Assembly: GCA_032690845.1 (NCBI GenBank)
Contig: CM064417.1
Location: 34,230,432-34,294,431, forward strand
Reading direction: 5' to 3'
From: Eleusine coracana subsp. coracana
Taxonomy: Eukaryota; Streptophyta; Magnoliopsida; Poales; Poaceae
Length of the DNA: 64,000 bases
Part shown: positions 47,761 through 58,080 of the stretch, piece by piece
How positions within the stretch are numbered: position 1 is the stretch's first letter
How the letters are laid out: every line of letters starts with the position of its first letter
The notes under the pieces: generated by a model
What the model was told of the DNA's origin: nothing
What the model saw: the letters and a program-made list of their open reading frames with translations, nothing else
The model's database searches: none
Made by a program: the position numbers and the translations under genes

Positions 47761-47879
47761 AGTCATTGGACCTTGCAAGTCTAGATTTGGAGGAGTGTTG
47801 CGTGTATCCATAGGAGTGATGTCCTCATCAGCCAATGTCTTGAGGAAGAGCCAGAAGAAGACGCACCATCGAGGAACCG

Positions 47880-48528
47880 ATGGAAGTAGAACCGGAAACA
47901 TTGCCGGATTTTAGCAGTGTTCAACTCCGACTCAACACCGATCGCGACCTCAACTTGGTTGGAAAGAGAGAATGTGACATCTATCGGATGATCACTTGCC
48001 GGTATTACGTTCCTACGCAAACGTATGATCCGGACTTTCTTTCCAAGATAGGTATGGACACTGAATTTGCTTCTATCTTTCATGATGTGGGATGTGAAGG
48101 TTCTATTCCGATAGTTGAGCCCTTCTCTCACCTGCTTACCATTCAGTTCTTATGCACCCTTCAATGGGACAGTGATAGGATTTCATTCCGATTCAATGGA
48201 ATGAATATCTCACTCACTTGGAGGCAATTCAGTGATTTGCTAGGTTTTTCTCCTGTTGTTGTTTCGGATTTTCATTCCAAAAATTTTGGTTTTAACAAAA
48301 GCAGTTTTTGGGAGGAAATAACAGGGCATACCCTTGCCCTTTCACCTAGGAATATGGATATCCATAATCCTACCTTGTGTTTTATGCATAAATGGCTGAC
48401 AATGACTTTGTTCTCTAGAAAGGATGGTAGACTATGCATGGGGATGAAATGTTTCTTCTCTATTACATGGTTAATAAAATCAAAGTCTTGCCTGTTATAG
48501 CCATGGTTAAGCAATGGGTCGAAGTTAT
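47880..48528 (+). pseudogene. Athila-type 3' ORF (ATHILA ORF-like), left part
   Basis: The frame resembles the plant ATHILA ORF family, found between pol and the 3' LTR: YYVPTQTYDPDFLSKIGM, FNGMNISLTWRQFSDLLGFS, NPTLCFMHKWLTMTLFSR. A frameshift near 48435 moves the reading into the next frame (FLLYYMVNKIKVLPVIAMVK), which continues up to the insertion point. The nested element cuts it at GTTAT (48524-48528), and the sequence resumes at 57754. Its function in Athila-like elements is not settled (often called env-like). Here it is clearly inactive. Confidence 0.75.
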
Positions 48529-50161
48529 TGTTGGTCGTATCTACGCACCCACTTATATACCGCAAGAGGACGGTGTACGATTGTAGCACTTTTTCCCTTA
48601 AATTGAGTATTTCAAGGTTTATCGAATCCACTGGGACCTTAGGGATTTATTAAACAAAGTTAACAGTAAAGGATCTAGTCAAGGATACTGTCAAAGTCAG
48701 GTTGCATGAGGGGGAGACTAGCCAGCGCAAAGGTGCGCTAGACAGTAAATCTGTCGTTACGCCGATCGGCGCAAGAGTCGAGCCGATCGGCACAATGGTG
48801 AAACTGAGCCAAAGTGCGCAAGATCTAGTATATCTGTGATTGCATCGATCAGCGCAGGAATTGAGCCGATCGGCACACTGGTGAATCTAAGCCGAGTTGT
48901 TGCGCCGATCGGCGCAGGAGTTGAGCCGCTCGACACACCAGTGAATCTGAGCCAAAGTGTGCCAGATCTTGTAAACCTATGTTGTTAAGTGAGTAGCCAA
49001 ATATCTACTAGTGAGATCGTAACCAGAAAGTCTAATTGAATGGCATCATAATGGGTAATTACATAGATCAATGAAAATCTATAATGAGTAAGACCACCCT
49101 GCTTTCCGAGCGGCTCCCGATTTATCGCTGCCGAGAGGAAACCCTTAATCGCGCGAGTACCTTACCCTACTCAACTATCCAATAGTGCTGCGTAGGCTTA
49201 GTGCTGTCACCGCTAAACCACACTAGTAGCATCATCAAGCAACCATAATCAATACAATGTCCGAATACTATCCTAATCACCACGATTAAGGTAATATCTA
49301 CTTGCTTAGCCTAGAACTAAGCAATTGGAATAAGCACATGCATGATTATAGAATCAAGATAAACAAATCACCAAAACCATCATCAACATATTCAATCATC
49401 CTTGAGATACATAGAGTAAGATTCATCCCTGTTGAGATGGCCTACCTTGACGGATCAACTGTTAACTCCAATGGTTCTTGAAACTCAACTAGAGATCTCT
49501 TCTAACGGGTCAAGCCCCGGTGGCTCTAACTCGCGGATCTGGTGTCCCTCTGTCGCCTCCTCCCTCTGCGGCGAGGGTTTAAAAGTATTTATAGGGGTTC
49601 TACTCGTAAAGGACTCGGTTTCTAGCAAATAAGGCGGTTGCACCGATCAGCGCAGGATTGTGCCGATCGACGCAAGCCGTGTTTTCTCTGATTTCTTCCC
49701 CGAGTCAGTTCCTCTGTCTTCCATAGCTGCCATGTGGGCCTTTTCCTTCGAGATAAAGTCTTGTACTGCACGTTGAGATCTTGAAGTTCCATAAATCTTT
49801 TTGAAGTTCTATAAATCTTCTAGACAAATATCTTTAAGTGTCTTGCGCAGATAAACTTCCATAAACATGTGGAATGGGCCTCAGTCACTTTTATGGGCCA
49901 AAACAACCTTGCGCCGATCGGCTCATGGACTGCACCGATCGGCGCACTAGGCTTCTTCAGTGCTTTTCGTCGGTTCTGGACTCCTGTCCTCTCCATCATC
50001 GCATTAATCACCAATTTTACCTGTTGCTGCAATAAAGCTCCAAAACAACGCATATACAAATATATAGAAAATATCACAGGTAAATGGTCTAAATTAGTAT
50101 CAATTATGCTCTAATTGGGGTAATATTTACATATAAAAGGGGCACTTGGGAAGTGCCAACA
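48529..50161 (-). repeat. Left LTR (3' LTR in element orientation), 1,633 bp
   Basis: It begins TGTTGGTCGTAT on the plus strand and ends GCCAACA at 50161. It aligns with the right LTR throughout, but has an extra ~69 bases after position 48540 and an extra 20-base partial duplication near 49798-49817. It contains at least five palindrome pairs. Confidence 0.93.
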
Positions 50162-51508
50162 GTTAAACCTTTGCTCGTCCCGAGTAAAGTAAAAGAAAGA
50201 AAAATCAAAAAACATACTCTTTCTATCATAAAAGATATCTCAAATCAGTAAATGTTGAGCATTGTTCTATTGTGGTGTATTTTATATTGGTATTCAGCAA
50301 AATAGATCAAATATGGGCATAAGCTTAAAGTTCTACCCAAAGCAAAAGATCGTGTTCAACTCATAAATTATAACTTTTCTATACATAGAAATCACTTAAA
50401 AGATTGTTGTGAACATAGAGAATCTATCTTCCAAATAATCCAAGGCAACAACTCATCTTTCAAATCACTCAACCTATATTCTACATCATAATGATCAAAT
50501 TATATTAGTGTAAGGCTTATATGAGTAGCTAGGTGAGGTAATTCAAGGATTGCAAACATAAATCAATAATACATTATAAAGCTAAGAGATTATTCTTCGT
50601 TGGAATTATAGAAAATTTATCAAGATGTCAATGAAGAAAGAAAAATTTAAGAAAGGACTCACACTTTGGATATGTGGACATGTGCATAGCAAAAATTTGA
50701 TCTTGGAAGATTGCACATGGTTGGAATGATTCATGGCTATATTAGAATGAATTTCGAGAATAAGCATGTCATATACCATCCCCCCACACTTAAAATTTTG
50801 CTAGTCCCTTAGCAAACAACAGTTTTTTTTTTCACCACTGCTGCGCCGATCGGCTCAGGGTGCGCCGATCGGCTCTCCACCCAAATTCACCAACATTTGT
50901 TGGTATTTGATTTGTGTGGCTGCAACATTTATTCAAGAATTAAATATAGCCAGAAATATAGGATGTGGTCAAGGAATGGTACTCAACAAGATGTTTTGGG
51001 TTTATGGTAGTATACTCAGCGGAATTGAATTTTTGCATGAGTAATTTCAAGGCTAGAAAAAGATACACAAAGAATTGCCATCTTAATAAAGTTCATACCA
51101 AAAAGAATTAAATCCTAACTGAACTCTACCATCAATTTAATGTTTATCTACATATCAAAGGTTCATGAGTATTGTTCAAAATATGGCACTGGTAGGTAAG
51201 GATCTTGAAAATAATAAATTCTAAAGTTCACAACATGAAAATTTATTTTTGAAAAGATTGGTATTATGTTATCATCACAAACTGGACAACACAAATGAAG
51301 CACATGGGTACTCAAAATTGCTCTATATAAGACATATTTGCCGAATAATTATTAAGTGTAAGTTCGAAATTTTATTCAATGCTCAACACTATTTGATCTT
51401 CATCAACACTTTTCAAGAAAGAATAAATAATTCAATTCTCCTAAAAGAGCATAACCGCCACCATTATATTAAGATCAACACTCGAATACATGGTGATGAT
51501 TTTTGCAC

Positions 51509-51655
51509 ACACTTGCATGAAAATAAAACTACTACTAACACACTTGCATGAAAGTAAAACTACTACTAACACACTTGCATAAAAATAAAACTACTACTAA
51601 CACACTTGCATGAAAGTAAAACTACTACTAACACACTTGCATGAAAGTAAACACA
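51509..51655 (+). repeat. 31-bp tandem repeat, about 4.7 copies
   Basis: Units starting acacttgcatgaaa(g/a)taaa at 51509, 51540, 51571, 51602 and 51633 repeat head to tail with few differences. They have no spacers, so this is a minisatellite. It sits just downstream of the unknown ORF. Confidence 0.95.
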
Positions 51656-51773
51656 CCCGATACATGGTTTCCCAACCCGCTCATACACACATAAGAAAAT
51701 AAAGAAAAAGACTGCAAAAGATAAAAGAAAACACAAACCGGGAAACTGATACACGTGCCAACTCCTAGGCACT

Positions 51774-52451
51774 CTAGTCATTCGAAAGTGCAGTGGGTGG
51801 CTGATCGAAGCCATAGCACCGCGCCTTGAGTCGCTCGAACCCCTCCACCATCGCATCATGGTGGTACCTCCATTGGGACGTGGCTTCCTCCACGTGCTCG
51901 ATGTACTGCATGTTGTTGTCGAGGTACCCCTGCATGGGGAGAAGGTGGAAATCCACCCAGCCAAGGTTGTAGTCCATGGAGAGGAGGTGGAAATCCACCC
52001 AGCCGAGGTTGTCTTGCATCCTCCTTAAGTGCTCCCACATGTCGATCGAGGTGAGGAAGGTCTCGTCCAAGTCGAAGTTGCGGACGAACCTTCCCCTCAC
52101 CGCGAGGTAGTGCCACTGTTCCTCCGCGCTCAGGAGGGTGAAGCCCTCCTCCACCGTGCGTGGCATGAATGCCGGTAGTGGTGGTGATGTGGGGACCCCA
52201 CGGCTTGCCGCCGTTTGGCTCCTCGTAGCATGCCCTGTTGGAAGGGACGCGCCGGAGATGGAGTGGCGGTTGCGGATCTCGTATGTCGCCGCCGCCGAGC
52301 CGGTGGATGCACCACCCACTGACATGTCATCGCGAGTATCGGAGCCACCCCTCACCTAGGAGTCACTGCTCGACTCGGTGCTGCCGCCGGAACTGCTTCC
52401 TCGGCGCAGCCTCTTGCCCAACTTGTCGACGGAGGAGCGGAGACGATCCAT
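51774..52451 (-). pseudogene. Unknown ORF between protease and 3' LTR of the nested element
   Basis: From an ATG at 52449-52451 a minus-strand frame of about 225 codons runs to 51774 with one TAG (52356-52358). The N-terminus is basic and Ser-rich (MDRLRSSVDKLGKRLRRGSS). A Ser/Thr/Pro-rich stretch follows, and then a more ordered region (EEGFTLLSAEEQWHYLAVRG, FDLDETFLTSIDMWEHLRRM). NLGWVDFHLL occurs twice, from a 45-base tandem duplication (51945-52010). I do not recognise it. It does not resemble the Athila 3' ORF of the outer element, pol, or a membrane protein. Confidence 0.5.
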
Positions 52452-53723
52452 CTGCGAAGATTACGGAACGTGTGCGAGATCATGGGTAGTGGGGAAGGTG
52501 GAGAGATTACCAGGATGTTGTGCTGAATGGGGGCGCCTGAGCTCCCTTTTATAGTGTGGGAAACTTCCTGGAGAAGGAACCGTCGTAAAATTTCAAAATT
52601 TGAGAGCGCGCCGATCGGCACTGGTACCTGCACCGATCGGCACAATTCAAATTTTGAATGCTCTGACCACTCTGGTGCTTGATTCCCATCCTTTATGTCG
52701 CTTCCTGGCATATCATGTTGGTTGGCAGGGGAACAACACGGAATCCTGATGTCTTGTTGGCTGCGCCAATCGACGCGGGCCCGCGCCGGTCGGCACGTCG
52801 TCTCTTTTTCAGCTTTTGGTCAATTCTGTGTCTCCTCTACACTGCACACCTGCATAATAATCACACATGTTTCTCAAAATCAATGCCTGCCACCTTTGTC
52901 GCCCATTTGAGAACCGCATGGGTACTTGCGCCGATCGACGCAGTAGGGCGCTGAACGGCGCAATTCCCTTGCACCTCGTGTTCATCTCTTTGACCTAATT
53001 GCCACTTCTTCAATGTTCCTGTAGTATTAGCATACGTATCGGGGCTCATCTGGTGACCGCGCCGATCGACGCTGACTCGCGCCGATCGGCGTGACGTCCG
53101 TTTTTGCTTCTAGCCCCTTGCTTCTTCGCTAGATGTTGTTCTTCATCCTTTCCTGCGTTATTTAGCAACCATTTTGCACATAAAAAATTAATTGAAAAAG
53201 ATTTTTGATTACCTTGAAAATAGCTCCGTCTCTGAAAATTACTGTGCTGGTTGATTTTTAGCACTCCTTCAATTCTGGGCGTCGTCGGCCTTCTGTCCTG
53301 ACTTGGGTAATACTGCACGGATCAGCGCAAGCTCTGTTCCTTCCTGTTTTTGTCTTTTTTTTATATTCCTACATTGTTAGTCTACAGCATGTATATACAC
53401 AGTTTTGCATGAATAAACAGACAACGCAAGAGCACACAAGAATTAAGCACACCTTTTTCTATTTTTTTATTATTCGGAGATTATTTTTATCACAAGCAAG
53501 TAAATTTAAAAACACCGGGTTGCCGTCCCGGCCAGCACTAATTAACTAAGTGAAATGGGTTGCCCTCCCATAAGCACTAAATAACTTCTAAATCCTCCGA
53601 CCATTGGGTTGCCTCCCAAGAGCGCTCTAGTTATTTAGAGGTCAAAGAGCTTGACCTCCCCGCAAACAATCAATCCTTAGTGTCGCGGTGCGGGATGTGA
53701 GGCCGCGACACTACAAGGTTTTC

Positions 53724-54524
53724 TTATCTCCAGGGTTCATATAGCTTGGACGACCTATCCATACATCCCGTCCAATTACTTTCGACGCCACGATGCCACG
53801 GTGTCTTGTATCTCTTCACTTCATCAATAGCACGACACTCTTCTCCCTTTGGGTGAAACTTGAAAGAGTAGGGAGTCCCACTTATATCGAAGCTTATCTC
53901 ACCACTCCCAACATCAATACTTTCCTTGGCTGTCCTCAAGAAGGGTCTGCCTAAGATCAGCGGGGTTCTCGTCCTCCTATCCATATCAAGCACAATAAAA
54001 TCAACAGGGACGATATGATCTCCAATTTGAACAGGCATATCCTAAGCAATTCCGTCAGGGAAGCGTACCGATTGATCGGCTAACTCCAAACACATACCCG
54101 TAGGCTCTAATTCAGGCAAATTGAGATTTGTGAATATATGACGGGGCATAACACTTAAGCTTGCTCCAAGATCGCACAAGCACCTATCAAATATCCTTGT
54201 TCCAATCATGCATTTGATGCTTGGTGATCCAGGGTTGGGTTTCTTCTCCAGTGTAACATCATTGATTGCCGCCGTTAGTTTCTTAGTGACCTTCACAACC
54301 TCCTCAGAAACTAGAGACTTCTTGTTTTGCATCATGTCCTTAATGTACTTGGCATAGGTGGGAACTTTGATAGCGTTAACAAAAGGGACATTGATGTAAA
54401 GCTTCTTCATAATATCGACGAACCTTGCAAACTGCTCGTCGTGTTGCCGCGCTCTTTCTGTCTTCGTGACTGGTTGAGTATCCAGAAACATGGCAGGGCC
54501 ATGCTCTTCTGTCTCCACGTCCAT
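53724..54524 (-). pseudogene. Athila-type aspartic protease region
   Basis: Two abutting frames (54524-54042 and 54038-53724) are separated by a single TAG. The active-site motif is CDLGASLSVMP, with the Leu variant of DTGA that is common in Athila elements, and the flap/C-terminal part includes TPLILGRPFLRTAKESIDVG. The frame stays open upstream of 54524 as ADRR-containing codons supplied by the palindromic motifs (54557-54635). After WHRGVESNW the similarity stops and no reverse transcriptase follows. Confidence 0.85.
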
Positions 54525-54756
54525 TTTTAGACCAGAGAGGTCATCATCCTCCTTGCGCCGATCGGCACTTTCAGGAAGCCGATCGGCGCCGACAGGGTCG
54601 TCGCGCCGATCGGTGCTGAGTGTGCGCCGATCGGCGCGGGGCTTCTTTGCTCCTACCGAGTGCTCTGGATCTTCTGTTTGTTTTCCTGATCGTGTAGCTA
54701 CTGCCTTCTACTGCTCTGCAGACATTGTATTGCCAGGAATAGCCCCCTTGTTGCCT

Positions 54757-56097
54757 TCAATGGCTTGCGATAGCTGTCCCATCTGTTGCTCCATAATCTT
54801 GGTATGCTTCAATTTTCTCGTTGGAGCTCCCAATTTCTATCACCTTGTCATTAATTATCTCAAGGACACGATTAATCTCCTTGAATTTAGCTTGATTGTC
54901 CTTGTTGTTCTTCTCTTGAGCTTGGAAGAACTCATGACATTGGAGATGAAGTGGGATAGAATTTTGCATGGACGAACTAGGAGAGAAAGAACTCCTTTGT
55001 TGCTGATATTGGGGTTCCCATCCACTATTCTTCATATATTCTAGCATCTTCATCTCTTCAGGGCAAGCCTTCTGCACATGACCAAATTCTCCACACTCAC
55101 TACATGTTGAGCGTGATTCCACCAGCTTGAGTGTCTCTTCCTTAGGGATATGAAAATTATTGTCTAACCTCCTTTGAATAGCATCGAGGCGATCTATAAT
55201 CAAGTCTTCGTGAGTCTTCTCAATCACACTCTTCGCTACTCCTATTGAAGGTTGCAAATTCCTTGAGCTTCTCTCACCATTCCACGATTGATTTTCAACT
55301 AACAACTTCATCAAATTCTTAGCTTCGGTGGGGGTTTTTGACATGAAAGATCCTGCAGCTGAGGCGTCCAAATGTTGACGTGATAAAAGATTCAATCCTG
55401 TGTAGAAATTCTCAACAACTTCTTCAACCGTCAGACCATGATGAGGGCATGCATCCATATATTCATTGTATCTTGCCCATGCTTCTCCAATGCTCTCATC
55501 AATATTTTGTGTAAATTCAAGAATCTTATTTTTCAAATCTTGAGTCTTACCAGGGGGGAAGTATTTGGCCAAGAATTCAGCTGCTAACGTGTTCCACACC
55601 GTTTTTACTGTGTTTTCCAATCCATTGTACCATTGCTTGGGGCGTCCAACTAGAGAGAAGCGGAACAGCCGCACACGTGCTTGGTCTCCTGTCAATCCCA
55701 CTATCTTGAATGTACTACAAACCTCAAGGAAGTGCTGCAAGTCATGATTAGGATTTTCTGAACCTGTGAACGGTTGTTGCACCACTATTCCAACATATCT
55801 CTCCAATTGATACAGAAGTTGATCTTGAGCTTCTTGGAAATCTGTCTTGACAATACTAGTCAATTGTGGCTTGAGACGATTAACCATAGGTACCTCTGCC
55901 ATCTCCTCTTCTTCTTGCTCTTGAACTAAGTCTTCTACTGGGAATAATACTCGAGGTGTTGCGCGGACTGCTTCTAAATCTCCAAGTAACTTGCTTCTCT
56001 TCTCCGCTGTTCTCTTCTTGTGAAAGAGTCTTTCTGGATCATCGGCGTAATTAGAGGGTTTGTTTGACTTAGGACCGTCCATATCTGTTAGTTTCAC
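54757..56097 (-). pseudogene. Athila-type Gag with CCHC zinc knuckle
   Basis: A 446-codon frame with the retrotransposon gag core (RLFRFSLVGRPKQWYNGLEN, AAEFLAKYFPPGKTQDLKNK, the FYTGLNLLSRQHLDASAAG segment) and one zinc knuckle, CSECGEFGHVQKAC, near residues 335-348. A one-base frameshift near 54840 ends it early. The original frame, with MGQLSQAIEGNKGAIPGNT, can be followed beyond, meets a TAG near 54707 and then runs into the protease frame, so Gag and protease were once a single polyprotein. The particle protein would package element RNA. It is disabled by these lesions. Confidence 0.88.
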
Positions 56098-56182
56098 TTA
56101 ACAGAATATATGTACTAGAGAGACAAGTAAAGCACAATGACTAAACACTAATACATCAAACAATGTTTAAAAAACCTGCTAT

Positions 56183-56202
56183 GATCCCCGGAAACAGCGC
56201 CA
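56183..56202 (-). promoter_or_regulatory. Primer-binding site, Asp-tRNA type
   Basis: The minus strand reads TGGCGCTGTTTCCGGGGATC, twelve bases inside the 5' LTR. This matches the TGGCGCCGTTGCCGGGGA-type site of Athila/Tat elements with two substitutions. Confidence 0.8.
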
Positions 56203-56214
56203 GAAAATAGAGCT

Positions 56215-57753
56215 TGTTGGTCGTATTCCAAGGTATATCGAATCCACTGGGACCTTAGGGATTTATTAAACAAAGTTAATAGTAAAAGATCTAGTCAAGG
56301 CTACTGTCAAAGTCAGGTTGCATGAGGGGGAGACTGGCCAGCGCAAAGGTGCGCCAGACAGTAAATCTGTCGTTACGCCGATCGGTGCAGGAGTGGAGCC
56401 GATCGGCACATTGGTAAAACTGAGCCAAAGTGCGCAAGATCTAGTAAATCTGTGGTTGCGCCGATCGGAGGAATTGAGCTGATCAGCACACTGGTGAATC
56501 TAAGCCGAGTTGTTGCACCAATCGACGCAGGAGTTGAGTCGATCGACACACTAGTGAATCTGAGCCAAAGTGTTCCAGATCTTGTAAACCTATGCCGTTA
56601 AGTGAGTAGCCAAATATCTACTAGTAAGATCATAACCAGAAAGTCTAATTGAATGGCATCATAATGGGTAATTACATAGATCAATGAAAACCTATAATGA
56701 GTAAGACCACCCTGCTTTCCGAGCGGCTCCCGATTTATCGCTGCCGAGAGGAAACCCTTAATCGCGCGAGTATCTTACCATACGCAACTATCCAATAGTT
56801 CTGCGCAGGCTTAGTGCTGTCACCACTAAACCACACTACTAGCATCATCAAGCAACCATAATCAATACAATGTCCGAATACTATCCTAATCACCACGATT
56901 AAGATAATATCTACTTGCTTAGCTAGAACTAAGCAATTGGAATAAGCACATGCATGATTATAGAATCAAGATAAACAAATCACCAAAACCATCATCAACA
57001 TATTCAATCATCCTTGAGATACATAGAGTAAGATTCATCCCCGTCGAGATGGCCTACCTTGACGGATCCACTCTTAACTCCAATGGTTCTTGAAACTCAA
57101 CTAGAGATCTCTTGTAATGGGGCAAGCCCCGGTGGCTCTAACTCACGGATTTGGTGTCCCTCTGTCGCCTCCTCCCTCTGCGGCGAGGGTTTACAAGTAT
57201 TTATAGGGGTTCTACTCGTAAAGGACTCGGTTTCTAGCAAATATGGCGGTTGCGCCGATCGGCGCAGGATTGCGCCGATCGACGCAAGCCGTGTCTTCTC
57301 CGATCTCTTCCCCGAGTCGGTTCCTCTGTCTTCGACAGCTGCCATGTGGGCCTTTTCCTTCGAGATAAAGTCTTGTACTGCACGTTGAGATCTTGAAGTT
57401 CCATAAATCTTCTAGACAAATATCTTCAAGTGTCTTGCGCAGATAAACTTCCATAAACATGTGGAATGGGCCTCGGTCACTTCTGTGGACCAAAACACCC
57501 TTGCGCCGATCGGCTCGTGAACTGCACCGATCGACGCACTAGGCTTCTTTAGTGCTTTTCGTCGGTTCTAGACTCCTGTCCTCTCCATCATCGCATTAAT
57601 CACCAATTTTACCTATTTATGAAATAAAGCTCCAAAACAACGCATATACAAATATATAGACAATATCACAGGTAAATGGTCTAAATTAGTATCAATTATG
57701 CTGTAATTGGGGTAATATTCACATATAAAAGGGGCACTTAGGAAGTGCCAACA
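56215..57753 (-). repeat. Right LTR (5' LTR in element orientation), 1,539 bp
   Basis: It starts TGTTGGTCGTATTCC (56215) and ends GCCAACA (57753). Near its 56215 end it lacks the ~69 bases present in the left copy. Many differences between the two LTRs are C-T or G-A changes at CpG sites, consistent with decay of methylated DNA. Confidence 0.93.
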
Positions 57754-58080
57754 GTTATCAAATAAGTAGGAGATTTTGAATTTACGTCTCTGATCTATCG
57801 CCTTGTGCACAATCTTGGTTTACTTGGAAATGCACATATCAATGATTTAAATTTTGAACGGGCTGTCCTAGGCAACCAATTCTTTAGATCGAGACATTCT
57901 CTAAAACAAGGGCCCAATGGCTCTTTGGTTTATTTCTTTCCCGGTTATGCAAATGAAATCCAGTTACCTAACATAGATTTTCATTTGTATAACTGTGATG
58001 AACTAACCAGTCCTCTAGAGACATACTTTGCAGCTCGCAAGAACAGTGTTTCCGGTCTTATGACTAGGAACGAATCCTGA
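57754..58080 (+). pseudogene. Athila-type 3' ORF, right part
   Basis: After the target duplication the outer ORF resumes, with one TAA, as VGDFEFTSLIYRLVHNLGLL, NDLNFERAVLGNQFFRSRHS and IQLPNIDFHLYNCDEL, ending at TGA 58078-58080. Frame and content agree with the part left of the nested element. Confidence 0.75.

Larger units (their letters stand above)
50162..53723 (-). other. Internal non-coding region where pol would be expected
   Basis: Apart from the unknown ORF, the minisatellite and palindrome pairs, this is AT-rich with no reverse transcriptase (F/YxDD), RNase H or integrase (HHCC, DDE) motif in any frame. The polypurine tract before the left LTR is weak (minus strand gcaaaggtttaac). 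Confidence 0.6.
48761..57535. repeat. Dispersed paired palindromes GCCGATCGGC
   Basis: Exact copies start at 48761, 48782, 48865, 48904, 49913, 50845, 50864, 52610, 53081, 54557, 54578, 54626, 56398, 57254 and 57505, and near copies fill in partners. Pairs begin near 48761, 48844, 48904, 49642, 49913, 50845, 52610, 52765, 52930, 53061, 54557, 54605, 56377, 56460, 56517, 57254 and 57505. Partner distance is 18-22 bases, mostly 20-21. The first member is often extended to the 16-base palindrome TGCGCCGATCGGCGCA. I saw no exact copy outside this element. Confidence 0.9.
48524..57758 (-). mobile_element. Complete nested Athila-type LTR retrotransposon lacking pol (9.2 kb)
   Basis: Target duplications GTTAT (48524-48528 and 57754-57758) flank two long direct LTRs with TGTTGG...CCAACA ends. 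Inside the right (5') LTR is a primer-binding site complementary to an Asp-type tRNA, used by Athila/Tat elements. Reading on the minus strand the order is LTR, PBS, gag, protease, a long region without reverse transcriptase, RNase H or integrase motifs, one further ORF, and LTR. At about 6.05 kb the internal region is too short for a full Athila element. It is non-autonomous and would need a relative's polymerase. Confidence 0.92.

Noticed and set aside
48592..48612. Left LTR beginning where strong similarity to the right LTR resumes (about 48610)
   Set aside because: TGTTGGTCGTAT at 48529 matches the right LTR start and is preceded by GTTAT, the same duplication as at 57754, so the true edge is 48529.
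51509..51655. CRISPR-like regular repeats
   Set aside because: The units are contiguous with no spacers and sit in a plant retrotransposon; it is a minisatellite.
56183..56202. A tRNA gene fragment
   Set aside because: Only the 18-20 bases complementary to a tRNA 3' end are present, as expected of a retrotransposon primer-binding site.
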